In this document: piece after piece, positions 1 to 9,507 of the stretch
Layout: the number at the start of each line of letters is the position of its first letter
Position numbering within the stretch: position 1 is the first letter of the stretch
Origin: Pseudomonadota bacterium
GTDB lineage: Bacteria; Pseudomonadota; Gammaproteobacteria; Burkholderiales; Rhodocyclaceae
Assembly (NCBI GenBank): GCA_018241685.1
Contig: JAFEDJ010000054.1
Span: forward strand, 62,001 to 126,000
Direction: 5' to 3'
Length of the DNA: 64,000 nt
Notes under the pieces: model-generated
The model's database searches: none
What the model was told of the DNA's origin: nothing
What the model saw: the letters and a program-made list of their open reading frames with translations, nothing else
Position numbers and translations under genes: made by a program

Positions 1-96
1 GTGGGACAGGTCTGGACGGGAACGCTTGCCGACCAGGTAACCAACGGTGGTGATGGCAAACAGCGGGAACAGAATGGAGACGATGCGGAGGAGCAT
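1..96 (-). CDS. AEC-family (auxin efflux carrier-like) permease, N-terminal fragment
   Basis: The reverse strand from an ATG at 96 reads without a stop to the window edge, giving 32 residues. They form one hydrophobic helix that begins MLLRIVSILFPLFAIT and is followed by a Gly-Tyr turn and a basic patch. This pattern is typical of the first membrane segment of AEC-family permeases, which export organic anions or amino-acid-like substrates. The rest of the gene lies outside the window, so the family call rests on the N-terminus alone. Any short inner-membrane protein start could look similar. Confidence 0.5.
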   Translation of the reverse strand, partial: MLLRIVSILFPLFAITTVGYLVGKRSRPDLSH

Positions 97-190
97 GGGG
101 ACGCAAGCAAGTAGTTGAAGGAAGCGACACGCCGCCCCCTCCCAGTGGCTGCGTGCCTCGACACATATACGCGATTCATCCTGCAAATGA

Positions 191-219
191 AATGAGGGGC
201 TGCCCGGCAGCCCCTCATT
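191..219 (-). terminator. Rho-independent terminator of hslVU
   Basis: A 13-bp perfect inverted repeat (AATGAGGGGCTGC and its complement, loop of three bases) lies 25 bp after the hslU stop. The minus-strand continuation is only moderately T-rich. It separates hslVU from the upstream-reading permease fragment. Confidence 0.75.
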
Positions 220-244
220 CGATCTGTCGCGCGAATGCGATGCC

Positions 245-1578
<1,334 letters not shown>

Positions 1579-1582
<4 letters not shown>

Positions 1583-2118
1583 GGGGTCAGCACCTCGATG
1601 GTGTGGCACTGGTTGGTGTAGATGCACAGGTCGCCAGCGATGGTCAGGGACTTCTTGATGACCTCTTCGGGCGTCAGCTCGGTGTTCTCGATGAGGGCGC
1701 GCGCCGCCGACTGGGCGTAGGCGCCGCCGCTACCGATGGCGACGATGCCCTGCTCCGGCTCCAGCACGTCGCCGTTACCGGTGATGATCAGGGAACTGTC
1801 CAGGTCGGCCACCGCCAGCATGGCTTCCAGGCGGCGCAGCGCGCGGTCGGTACGCCAGTCCTTGGCGAGCTCGACGGCACTCCGCACGAGGTTGCCCTGA
1901 TGCTTCTCGAGCTTGGCCTCGAAGCGCTCGAACAGCGTGAAGGCGTCGGCAGTGCCGCCGGCGAAGCCGGCCAGGATGCGGTCCTGGTACAGCTTGCGGA
2001 CCTTGCGGGCGCTGGCCTTGATGACGATGTTACCGAGCGTGACCTGGCCGTCGCCACCGAGGGCCACGTGCCGGCCGCGCCGGACCGAGAGAATGGTAGT
2101 GCCGTGATATTGTTCCAT
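1579..2118 (-). CDS. hslV: ATP-dependent protease peptidase subunit HslV
   Basis: Threonine peptidase that forms the double-hexamer core of HslUV. The product is 179 residues. The N-terminus is MEQYHG followed by TTILSVRR, so a short propeptide must be removed to expose the catalytic Thr; this arrangement is usual in betaproteobacteria, whereas E. coli HslV starts directly at MTT. The glycine-rich GGTADAF and GSGGAYA segments of the proteasome-like fold are present. An earlier in-frame ATG at 2184 would add 22 unconserved residues and was rejected. It lies 72 bp downstream of the STAS-protein gene and overlaps hslU by 4 bp. Confidence 0.97.
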
Positions 2119-2190
2119 CGGACCGATCTGGGGGCAGAAAAACGGATTGCAAGCCCTGCTGGGCAGCAAATTGGAACGGAGCAAGCGGCC

Positions 2191-3438
2191 TCAGCCGCGC
2201 AGTTCGATCCGCGCCACCTGATGCACACCCATCACCTGCATCAGGGCGGCCACCATCGAGTTGACGCTCTTCAGGACCACCAGCCGCCCTTGGGCGTGCA
2301 GTTGCGAGATCACATTGAATAACGTGCCGGCAGACACGAAATCCATACGACGCAAGCGACTACAGTCCACATCCACCTTGGTGCGGTTATGGGCAAAACT
2401 CGAAATCTTGCGCAGGATGTCGGCGTTGGCGCCGATGACTTCACCTTCCAGCACGTAGGTATCGCTCATCTCCACGGCAAGGGAATCCGTTTCCAGCTGA
2501 CTGTCCGTCACGGCCGGAGGCGGCTCCCAGGACGGTGGCGACTCCTCGAAGGTCATCGCATATTCGAGGGCCTGCTCCTCGAAACGCTCCTGCTGATCGG
2601 TGTATTGCAGGATTTCGAGAAACAGCAGCCAGATGGTCTGATTCTCGCGCTTGCCGCTGTTGACCATGCCGCCCAGCACGGAGACCAAGTGTGGGGCACC
2701 GATGAGGGACAGCTTGATCTTGGCCCGGCGCAAACCTCGCACAGCACGCAGCAGCAACTCCGCCCCAGCACTATCGACACCCCTCAAGCGGGTCAGATCG
2801 ATGCGCAGCGCACCGGCGCGCATGCCGATCTGGATCAGCTGCGCAAACTGGGCCGCCGCCTGGCTTCCCAATACGCCGGACAGATTGACGGTCTGGGCCT
2901 TGGCCTCGCCACCACGCGGCGACTGCATGGACAAATCCTGCCACGCGGGCGGCGAGCGCTCGAACTCGGTTGCGAACGTCAGGCTCAGGGTTTCGAAGCG
3001 CTCCTTCTGGCCGGTCAGCCGGAAGAGATCGAGCAACATGCCCCACAGAATGAAGCGCGCGTCGCCGGATGCTGTCGTGTCGAGTGCGTGTTCCAGCACG
3101 GAACGCGCGTCCTCGTAGCCACCGTTGGCATAGAGGATGGCCGCCTCTTCGGCAGGCGGGGACATTTCCTCCACGCCCTCCTCGAGATGCACTTTCTCGG
3201 CGCACTGGGCCAGAACCCGGTTCAGGTCGCCACCGGCAACGGTGAACTCGAGGGACGAGGCCTCGGTACGAGGCCCCGGCGAACGGGATGAGGCGCTGCG
3301 CTGGCCGGCAGAGGGGGATCGGGCGACCGACGCTGAAGCAGAAGCCGTCGAAGCCCGGGAACGGGGTGCAGGACTTCCGGCAGGTGCAGGCTTCTTGCCG
3401 AAAAACGGTAGCACCACTCCACTATCCTCCGCGGTCAT
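2191..3438 (-). CDS. Protein with two STAS-like domains
   Basis: A 415-residue protein. Residues 1-60 are low-complexity and rich in Ser, Ala, Pro and Arg. A helical, TPR-like segment follows (about 85-160). A first STAS-like fold lies at about 180-270 (IDLTRLRGVDSAGAELLLR). After a second helical stretch there is a C-terminal STAS-like domain at about 320-412 (VDVDCSRLRRMDFVSAGTLF, then LVVLKSVN). STAS domains act in anti-sigma antagonists and transporter tails. No kinase or transporter partner lies next to this gene, so its partner is unknown. It precedes hslVU on the same strand, and co-transcription is possible but not shown. No phosphorylatable Ser with clear SpoIIAA context could be fixed by eye. 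Confidence 0.75.
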   Translation of the reverse strand: MTAEDSGVVLPFFGKKPAPAGSPAPRSRASTASASASVARSPSAGQRSASSRSPGPRTEASSLEFTVAGGDLNRVLAQCAEKVHLEEGVEEMSPPAEEAAILYANGGYEDARSVLEHALDTTASGDARFILWGMLLDLFRLTGQKERFETLSLTFATEFERSPPAWQDLSMQSPRGGEAKAQTVNLSGVLGSQAAAQFAQLIQIGMRAGALRIDLTRLRGVDSAGAELLLRAVRGLRRAKIKLSLIGAPHLVSVLGGMVNSGKRENQTIWLLFLEILQYTDQQERFEEQALEYAMTFEESPPSWEPPPAVTDSQLETDSLAVEMSDTYVLEGEVIGANADILRKISSFAHNRTKVDVDCSRLRRMDFVSAGTLFNVISQLHAQGRLVVLKSVNSMVAALMQVMGVHQVARIELRG

Positions 3439-3490
3439 TCGTTTTGACGATTAAAGAGGATACCACTCAACAAGGCACCCCTTCTCTGTT

Positions 3491-4282
3491 TTACATCCGG
3501 TTGTATTTCACGGACGAGATCACAAAGAGCATAACCATAAGTAATGCGCAGACCGGCCCGAACGGCTGATCGAAGCCCAGGGAAGCCACGAAAGCGCAGG
3601 TGTAGCCCGCCATGCCGATCAGCGCCGACCAGACCAGACCAGCCCGCCAGCTGCTGCCGAAACGATAAGCGATCAGCGGCGGCACGAACACCAGCGCGAA
3701 GGCCGCCATCACACCGAGGCTGACCGTGGCCAGGGCCACCGCCAGACCGGCGAGCAGGTCGAACAGCATCAGGCGCGGCCGCTCATCACGCCCCCGCGCC
3801 CGATAAAAGGCCGGAAAGAAACGCCCGAGCAGCAGCGGCCGGGACAGCCAGGCCAGCAGCGGCAGTACGACGATACAGACCAGTGCGGCAGCGGCCAGAT
3901 GGCCTTCTCCGGTGAAATACAGCTGGCCATCGAACAGGGCATGGCCGGCCTGCTCGGCGAGGGGATGATTGGCCACCAGCAGCACGCCGCCGGCCCACGC
4001 CAACAGCATCATCAGCGCATAGGCATTGGCGCCGGCCCGCGCCGCCAGCCCCTTCAACAAGGCCGCCAGCAGGGCCGCCAGTACACCGCCGGCCACCATC
4101 GGCCAATCGAACACCATCGCCAGCAATGCACCGGCCGAGGCCATCTGCGCAAAAGCCAGTGCCGCCAGCCATTCATTGCGCAGCCGCAGGTACATGCCGA
4201 GCAGCGGCAGCAGCCCGGCCAGCAGCAGACCGGTGAAAAAGGGCACGCGGAACAGGGGGTCGAACAACAGATCGAAACTCAT
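3491..4282 (-). CDS. znuB: Zinc/manganese-type ABC transporter permease (ZnuB-like)
   Basis: A 263-residue polytopic inner-membrane protein of the ABC-3 (ZnuB/TroC) family, with about eight hydrophobic helices and the characteristic LFDLLAGLAVALATVSLGV segment in the C-terminal half. With the ATPase and binding protein upstream it would import a divalent metal, most likely zinc. The ATG at 4282 overlaps the ATPase stop by four bases. A start nine codons earlier lies inside the ATPase gene and lacks family support. It is the last gene of the metal cluster on this strand. Confidence 0.85.
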   Translation of the reverse strand: MSFDLLFDPLFRVPFFTGLLLAGLLPLLGMYLRLRNEWLAALAFAQMASAGALLAMVFDWPMVAGGVLAALLAALLKGLAARAGANAYALMMLLAWAGGVLLVANHPLAEQAGHALFDGQLYFTGEGHLAAAALVCIVVLPLLAWLSRPLLLGRFFPAFYRARGRDERPRLMLFDLLAGLAVALATVSLGVMAAFALVFVPPLIAYRFGSSWRAGLVWSALIGMAGYTCAFVASLGFDQPFGPVCALLMVMLFVISSVKYNRM

Positions 4283-4848
4283 GCGCCGACCTCCACCACA
4301 CGCGTGCACACCTCGTCGATCAGCCCATGGTCATGGGACACGATGACGATTCCCTGACCACTGTGCGCATGGCCCAGCCAGTCGATCAGGTAGGCCACAC
4401 CGGCCCGGTCCAGGTTGTTGGTCGGCTCGTCGAGAAGGATCAGGTCGGCCGGTGCCGTCAGGCAGGCCCACAGGCGCAGGAACTGCAACTGACCACCGGA
4501 CAGGCGATCGAGGCGCCGGTCCAGCCTTTCGGCGAGCCAGGACGGCAAACCATCCGCGCTGGCTCCGGTGAGGCCCAGCAGCTCCCGCCCGGTCAGCGGC
4601 ACGCCGCGCAGATCGTCGAAGCCCTGGGCCTGATGGGAAATCTGCAGATCCGGCACTTTCTCGATCTGGCCCTCGAAGACCTTCACGCCGCCCCACAGGG
4701 CTTTCAGCAGCGTGGATTTGCCGGCCCCGTTGGGGCCGGCCAGGCCGAGGATCTCGCCCCGGTGCAGTGCAAAACTCAGGGGGCCGGCCACCGGCGCGGC
4801 ATAGCCCGCCACCAAGCCACTAACCCGGAGCAGGAAATCATCGGCCAT
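4279..4848 (-). CDS. znuC: Metal ABC transporter ATP-binding protein (ZnuC-like)
   Basis: Energises metal uptake with the adjacent permease and binding protein. Visible motifs in order are Walker A GPNGAGKS (about residues 38-45), signature LSGGQ, Walker B LILLDEPTNNLD, and the switch His in IVIVSHDHG. At 189 residues it is shorter than most ZnuC proteins (about 230-250). It appears trimmed at the C-terminus rather than broken, because every catalytic motif is present. The genes run binding protein, ATPase, permease with gaps of 10 bp and -4 bp. Confidence 0.87.
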   Translation of the reverse strand: MADDFLLRVSGLVAGYAAPVAGPLSFALHRGEILGLAGPNGAGKSTLLKALWGGVKVFEGQIEKVPDLQISHQAQGFDDLRGVPLTGRELLGLTGASADGLPSWLAERLDRRLDRLSGGQLQFLRLWACLTAPADLILLDEPTNNLDRAGVAYLIDWLGHAHSGQGIVIVSHDHGLIDEVCTRVVEVGA

Positions 4849-4858
4849 TCCGCACTCC

Positions 4859-5767
4859 CTACTTCAGCCCGGCCAGCAGGCGCCGGATCGTGTCGTCGAA
4901 GAGCGCGAACAGGTCGCCCGCCTCCGCATCACCGCCAACAGTGAACGGCAGCACGACGACCGGCAGGTGCGCCCGCTCACCGAGCCATTCCGACGCGGTG
5001 GGACGGGAATAGGCCGGGCGCAGGATCAGGCGCGCCGGCGTGGCCTTCTGACGTTCGAGAATACCGGCCAGATGAGCGCTCGACGGTTCGACGCCGGGCT
5101 TCGGCTCCAGCGCGCCGAGCTCCTTCAGGCCCAGCCAGTCGGCCAGGTAGGGGAAGGAGCGGTGCTGGACCCACACCGGCACGCCGCGCAGCGGCGCGGC
5201 AGCCTGCTCCCAACGGACCAGCGCGGCCTTCCAGCGCTCGCTGAAGCGGGCCAGGCCAGCCTTGTAGGCGGCCGCGTTGGCCGGATCCAGCTGGGTCAGC
5301 CGGGCAGTCAGCGCGTCGGCCACCTTCAGGAGATTGCGCGGATCGGTCTGGATGTGGGGGTTGCCGCCGGGATGCACGTCGCCGTCGGCCCGGTCGAGAC
5401 GCGCCGGCACCTCCAGCAGGCGAACCGTCGAGGCCGCTTCCAGATAGCCCGGTTGCCCCGGCTGGATCGCCGCATTGCCGGCTTCCCGCAGGACCACTGG
5501 CAGCCAGCCGACCTCCAGGTCGGCGCCGGTAGCGATCACCAGTTGGGCGCTGCGGGCGCGGGCGATCAGCGACGGCTTGGCCTCGATGCGGTGCGGGTCC
5601 TGCAGCGCATTGGTGGCGGAGAACACATTCAGCTTGTCGCCCCCGATCTCCCGGGCCAGCGCGGCCCACTCGGGCACCGTGGCGAAGACGTTGAGGGCAG
5701 CCGACGCCGGCATCGCGGCGATGGCCATCAGGACGACGGCCAGACGCAAAATTGCTTTCGAGAACAT
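4859..5767 (-). CDS. znuA: Metal ABC transporter substrate-binding protein (ZnuA-like)
   Basis: Periplasmic cluster A-I binding protein, 302 residues, with a signal peptide of about 22 residues ending ASA-A. Conserved histidine contexts expected to bind the metal are visible: DPHRIEAKPS, NPHIQTDPRN and QHRSFPYLADWLG. It has only a short stretch between the first two histidines and no His-rich loop, so zinc is likely but manganese is not excluded. The ATG at 5767 follows a GAGGAG ribosome-binding site. A much longer in-frame reading upstream runs antisense-like through the porin gene and was rejected. Confidence 0.87.
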   Translation of the reverse strand: MFSKAILRLAVVLMAIAAMPASAALNVFATVPEWAALAREIGGDKLNVFSATNALQDPHRIEAKPSLIARARSAQLVIATGADLEVGWLPVVLREAGNAAIQPGQPGYLEAASTVRLLEVPARLDRADGDVHPGGNPHIQTDPRNLLKVADALTARLTQLDPANAAAYKAGLARFSERWKAALVRWEQAAAPLRGVPVWVQHRSFPYLADWLGLKELGALEPKPGVEPSSAHLAGILERQKATPARLILRPAYSRPTASEWLGERAHLPVVVLPFTVGGDAEAGDLFALFDDTIRRLLAGLK

Positions 5768-5778
5768 TCCGGAACTCC

Positions 5779-7215
5779 TCAGAACGTGTGGGCGCCGTGG
5801 GCGCCAAGGCTCATGATGTACTGCAGCCAGACCTGGTTGTCGGTTTCCCCGTTGCGCGACTGGTCGCGCGCCACCTGCAGGCGCAGGCGCGAGAACTCCG
5901 ACGGCGACCAATCCACCATCGCCGACTGGCGGCGCGGGTCGTAGCCGGCGAGGATCGGGAGATCCCCCGCGCTGAGCGTGCCCAGGTCCGTCGTGCCGCT
6001 GCGCAGCCAGTCGCCACGTACGCCGACGCGCCATTGCGGCATGAACTGGTAGACCGCCTGCAGGTAAGCACCGGACGGACGGAAGCGGGCCGCCGACAGA
6101 GCCGCGGCGCCATCCGTGTCGTAGGTCAGCTCACCCGTTTCGCGACGCTGGAAATACTCGCCCTGCAGCTTGAGGTTGGTCACGCTGCTGTTGCCGTTGG
6201 GGGCCCACTTGTAAATGAAGTCGGCGATCCAGGTCTGGCTGCGCCCGGAGAAGGCGTTATTGACGCCGTTGTCCTCGAAGCTGCGCTCGCGCGGATTGCT
6301 ATGCACGTGGGACAGGCCGACACGCCACGCCGACGATTCACCGATATCTCCGCCAACATGGGCGAAAGCCGTCCACAGACCGGCGCCGTTAGCCTTGCGC
6401 TCGGCGCCAGGGAAGCGCTCGCCGCTCGCCACTTCGGCGCCGAACTCCATGAACAGTTCGGTCGGTGCGACCCAGCGCAGTTGCAGGCCGTCGTTCTGCA
6501 GGCGCGGCCCGAAGAAGGCCTTGTAGGCCAGCGGCGCATCGGTGAAATCCCACTCGTGGGGATGCTGCTGGTTGAGGTAGCCGACGCCGGACAAAAAGCG
6601 CCCGGCTTTCAGCTTGAAGCCGGACGGCATAGCCAGCGTCTCGACGTTGACCTCCTCCACCTCGACGGTGCCCTGGCCATTATCTTCGGCCAACGAGAAG
6701 CGCGCATTGCCGCGGAACAGGTGGTCCACATTGGCCGAGAAGGCCAGCTCGGATTCACCGAGGGAGAAGCCCTTGCGGGATGGCCCGATCTCGCCGCCGG
6801 ACGGCATAAAGCCGTCGATGCGATAGGAGGCGGGATCACGCTGCAGGCGCGTGAACTTGCTGTCGAGGATCAACGAGACAGCCGGGTTGAAGGCGCCCTC
6901 CCCGGCGGGACGACGGGCTACGCTATCGACCGCGGCCTGGACTTCGGTGGCCCGGCTCTCCACCTGCACCACGGAGCGGGCGGCGGCGCTGGCTGTCGTG
7001 CCCGCTTCCGCGGCGCTGGCGGCAGCCTGGCTGGCCTGCTTCTCGGTTTCAGCCAGGCGCTGTTCGAGCGCCTGGATACGTTGTTCATAGGATTGGCGCA
7101 GCTCGCGCAACTGCTCACGGAGTTGCTTCAGGTCGGCGTCGGTGGCCGCAGATGCCACGGCAGGAAAGGCCGCGGCCAGGGCGGCGCACAGCACGCCCGG
7201 ACGTACGAAAGTCAT
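5779..7215 (-). CDS. Outer-membrane porin-like protein of the metal cluster
   Basis: A 478-residue exported protein. It has a signal peptide (about 1-23), then an alpha-helical coiled coil (about 25-100, heptad-like LRQSYEQRIQALEQRLAETE), then a region rich in alternating aromatic and polar strands, ending in His-Thr-Phe. The terminal Phe is the usual outer-membrane beta-barrel signature. Such proteins sit beside ZnuABC-like and CobW genes in several proteobacteria and are described as zinc-regulated outer-membrane proteins. That role is inferred from position only. It lies 11 bp upstream of znuA. Confidence 0.7.
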   Translation of the reverse strand: MTFVRPGVLCAALAAAFPAVASAATDADLKQLREQLRELRQSYEQRIQALEQRLAETEKQASQAAASAAEAGTTASAAARSVVQVESRATEVQAAVDSVARRPAGEGAFNPAVSLILDSKFTRLQRDPASYRIDGFMPSGGEIGPSRKGFSLGESELAFSANVDHLFRGNARFSLAEDNGQGTVEVEEVNVETLAMPSGFKLKAGRFLSGVGYLNQQHPHEWDFTDAPLAYKAFFGPRLQNDGLQLRWVAPTELFMEFGAEVASGERFPGAERKANGAGLWTAFAHVGGDIGESSAWRVGLSHVHSNPRERSFEDNGVNNAFSGRSQTWIADFIYKWAPNGNSSVTNLKLQGEYFQRRETGELTYDTDGAAALSAARFRPSGAYLQAVYQFMPQWRVGVRGDWLRSGTTDLGTLSAGDLPILAGYDPRRQSAMVDWSPSEFSRLRLQVARDQSRNGETDNQVWLQYIMSLGAHGAHTF

Positions 7216-7299
7216 GGTCGGATCTCCTGGGATCGGTCCGTATAGGGGCGGGCCGGCGCAGCCACTGCAGGCACACCGGTCCAGATGTCGGGAAACGGA

Positions 7300-7665
7300 T
7301 CAAACAGGAGAGGTGGGAGGGCCGCGGCTATGGGGACGCGGCAGACGCGCCACCCGACCTGCAACCGGACTGTCCGCCGGGCAGGCCGGCGGAAGCGCCT
7401 GAGGCGGCAGGGATGGCGGCGTGGACGGCAGGGCCGACGCCAGATCGGCGGCGGCCAGGCACAACAGGCAGCGTTCGTGGCGCTCGGCAGCGGGCACGCC
7501 GCCCTCGAAAGGCGCTGACGCGGCCGTGGATTCGTCGCGGACGAGGCCGGCCAGTTCGCCCACGTGGCTGACAGCATGGGCCGCCGCGAAAACCTGCGCG
7601 CACACCAGCAACAGCGCCAGTACGCTGCGGAACAGGGCGGAAGGACGACGACCGATGCGTATCAC
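7300..7665 (-). CDS. Small Cys/His-containing exported protein
   Basis: A 121-residue product starting with GTG that overlaps the cobW stop (GTGA). It begins with a basic, hydrophobic signal-like segment. It then carries HAVSHVGEL and the HERCLLCLAAADL motif, giving a His plus CxxC cluster, followed by a Pro-rich tail. The motif resembles small DUF2946-type proteins found beside metal transport genes. A metal-binding role is inference from motif and neighbours. Coding is supported by the tight overlap and signal-like start; it is weakly conserved in appearance, so confidence is moderate. Confidence 0.6.
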   Translation of the reverse strand: MIRIGRRPSALFRSVLALLLVCAQVFAAAHAVSHVGELAGLVRDESTAASAPFEGGVPAAERHERCLLCLAAADLASALPSTPPSLPPQALPPACPADSPVAGRVARLPRPHSRGPPTSPV

Positions 7666-8720
7666 GCGGCCGCCTTCCCCGGCAGACGGAATGGCTCGAA
7701 AGCGGCCTCGACGAATGCCTGGTCGAGCTCGCGCGCGATGAAGACCAGGCGTGTGCGACGGTCGTCATCCGGCCAGTCCGGCAACGCGACTTCTGGATAG
7801 CGCAGGTGATGCACGCCCTGCACGATACGCGGAGTCCGCTCGCCGTGCACATGGACGAGACCCTTGATGCGCAACAGCTGCGGGCCGTAGCGGGTCTGCA
7901 GTGTATCGAGGGTTGCCGAGAAATCGCCCCAGGCGACCGGCTCATCGAGTATCACGACAAAGGCACGCACGGCCTCGTCATGGCGGTGCGGATCTACGGC
8001 ACGAGGACGAACCGACGTGTAGGAAGGGCTCCGGCCAGCGCTACGTACCGCCGCTTCGGCCAGCCAGTGGAGCACCGCTGAGGACGCGTCGCCATCCCGC
8101 AGGCCACATCCGATGATCGCGGCCGGCTCGACGGCGCCGGATACCGCGTGGATCTGCGGTGCTCCGGGGTTGAGCACGGCCAGCCTTGCCGCCAGCGTGT
8201 CGATAGCAGACGCTTCGGCCAGATCGCACTTGGAGATCACCAGGCGATCCGCCAGCGCAGCCTGTCTGGCCGCCTCCGGCCGTGCGCCCAGCTGGTCGAG
8301 CCCGAACTGCGCATCCACGACGGTGACGACACCATCCAGGCGATAACGCTCGGCGATGAAGAAATCCCGCATCAGCGTGAAGATCACCGGTGCGGGGTCC
8401 GCCAACCCGGTGGTCTCGATGACGATGCGATCGAGCGCCGGCAACTGGCGACGTAGCCGGCGCATGAAGAGATCCCGCAGCGCGCGGGTCAGATCGCCGC
8501 GCACGGAACAGCAGATGCAACCCGACTCGAGCAGGACAAGGTTTTCGTCGAGGTGCTCGACGAGCAGATGATCGATCGGCTCCGCACCGAACTCGTTCAT
8601 CAGCACCACGCTACCGGCCATTTCGGGGCGGCGCAGCAACTGATTGAGCAGCGTGGTCTTACCTGCCCCCAGGAAGCCGGTGAGCAGGGTGACAGGAATG
8701 CGGTTCGCCGAAGCGCTCAT
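7662..8720 (-). CDS. CobW/COG0523-family GTPase (metallochaperone)
   Basis: GTP-dependent metal chaperone of the CobW/ZNG1/YjiA family, 352 residues. The N-terminal P-loop GFLGAGKT is at residues 15-22, the family-defining CxCC motif appears as SGCICCSVRGDL, and the NKxD-like guanine motif as ISKCDL. A C-terminal CobW domain contains several His residues (DPHRHDEA, VHVHGER). The ATG at 8720 is preferred over an in-frame GTG at 8732, because the GTG lies at the foot of a GC hairpin. The surrounding znu, porin and Cys/His genes suggest zinc delivery under zinc limitation. Confidence 0.88.
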   Translation of the reverse strand: MSASANRIPVTLLTGFLGAGKTTLLNQLLRRPEMAGSVVLMNEFGAEPIDHLLVEHLDENLVLLESGCICCSVRGDLTRALRDLFMRRLRRQLPALDRIVIETTGLADPAPVIFTLMRDFFIAERYRLDGVVTVVDAQFGLDQLGARPEAARQAALADRLVISKCDLAEASAIDTLAARLAVLNPGAPQIHAVSGAVEPAAIIGCGLRDGDASSAVLHWLAEAAVRSAGRSPSYTSVRPRAVDPHRHDEAVRAFVVILDEPVAWGDFSATLDTLQTRYGPQLLRIKGLVHVHGERTPRIVQGVHHLRYPEVALPDWPDDDRRTRLVFIARELDQAFVEAAFEPFRLPGKAAA

Positions 8721-8733
8721 GAAGTCAGGCACA

Positions 8734-8753
8734 GCCCCGCCTCGCGGCGGGGC
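8734..8753 (-). terminator. GC hairpin between dksA and the CobW gene
   Basis: An 8-bp perfect GC stem (GCCCCGCC with its complement, 4-base loop) lies 12 bp after the dksA stop. On the minus strand it is not followed by a T run, so it may be an attenuator or a partial terminator that lets some transcription reach cobW. Confidence 0.4.
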
Positions 8754-8764
8754 CTGGGGTCGGC

Positions 8765-9199
8765 TTATTCCCCGTAGAGCTTCTGGGTCCGCTCGCGACG
8801 CTCCTGCGCATCGATCGACAGGGTTGCCGTCGGGCGAGCCAGCAGCCGGCCGATGCCGATCGGATCACCGGTCTCCTCGCACCAGCCGTAATCGCCTTCG
8901 GCGATGCGGCCGAGGGCTTCGTCGATCTTCTTCAGCAGTTTGCGTTCACGATCACGCACCCGCAGTTCGAGGGCATGCTCTTCCTCGACCGTCGCGCGGT
9001 CGGCCGGATCGGCCACCAATTCGTTCTCGCGCAGGTTGGCACCCGTGCTGGCAGCGTTCTCGAGAAGCCCATCACGCATCTTGGTGAGACGGTCCCGGAA
9101 AAACTCCAGCTGGGCCGGGTTCATGTAATCGTCTTCCGGCATGGCCAGAATTTCGGCCTCGGTAAGCAGCTTCTCATTGCTTGTCGTGGTTGCAACCAT
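8765..9199 (-). CDS. dksA: RNA polymerase-binding transcription factor DksA, Cys-poor type
   Basis: DksA enters the RNA polymerase secondary channel and acts with ppGpp. The 144-residue product has the coiled coil with the tip context (NELVADPADRATVEEEH) and the C-terminal globular part WCEETGDPIGIGRLLARPTATLSIDAQ. The classical four-Cys zinc finger is reduced to one Cys. Thr replaces the second Cys, and Ser and Ala replace the last pair. Cys-poor DksA proteins are known to work without zinc in other bacteria, and this form is common in betaproteobacteria. The ribosome-binding site is GGGAGGAATGAGAC. Its position next to zinc genes is suggestive. Confidence 0.92.
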   Translation of the reverse strand: MVATTTSNEKLLTEAEILAMPEDDYMNPAQLEFFRDRLTKMRDGLLENAASTGANLRENELVADPADRATVEEEHALELRVRDRERKLLKKIDEALGRIAEGDYGWCEETGDPIGIGRLLARPTATLSIDAQERRERTQKLYGE

Positions 9200-9507
9200 G
9201 TCTCATTCCTCCCATGAATCGACTGTCGGACCCGGGCGCCCAAGGCCATCCCGAATGTGGGCCCTTTTCGCGACTCTCGCAAGATACGCAGCCCATTTGC
9301 CACGATCCGCCCATCACGCACAGAAACTCTGCACATTAACCAATGCACGAAACGCACCAGTTTTTATCAAGAGCGCGATTCTATGCACAGGATCACTGCA
9401 ATTACAACGGCGCCCTGCCGATCGCCGGCAAGTCTCCGCCAACATTCTGAAACACTGATTCGCCACAGTCGCTGCGTGGCGGCCATTCCCTAAGGTAAAA
9501 TGTTGCG
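9200..9507. other. Divergent intergenic region between dksA and the ybgC-tol operon
   Basis: These 308 bp separate two divergent transcription units and must hold both promoters. The GGGAGG ribosome-binding site of dksA is at the left. On the right, a TAAGG sequence stands before the ybgC ATG, which sits in the palindrome CGATGCATGCATCG. No RNA gene, repeat or clear Zur palindrome was found by eye. Confidence 0.6.

Noticed and set aside
8721..8732. GTG start giving the CobW protein four extra residues
   Set aside because: The GTG lies at the foot of the GC hairpin and would leave no ribosome-binding site; the ATG at 8720 fits better.
9200..9507. Zur box upstream of dksA
   Set aside because: No AT-rich dyad of the expected type was found by eye; regulation by zinc stays a hypothesis.
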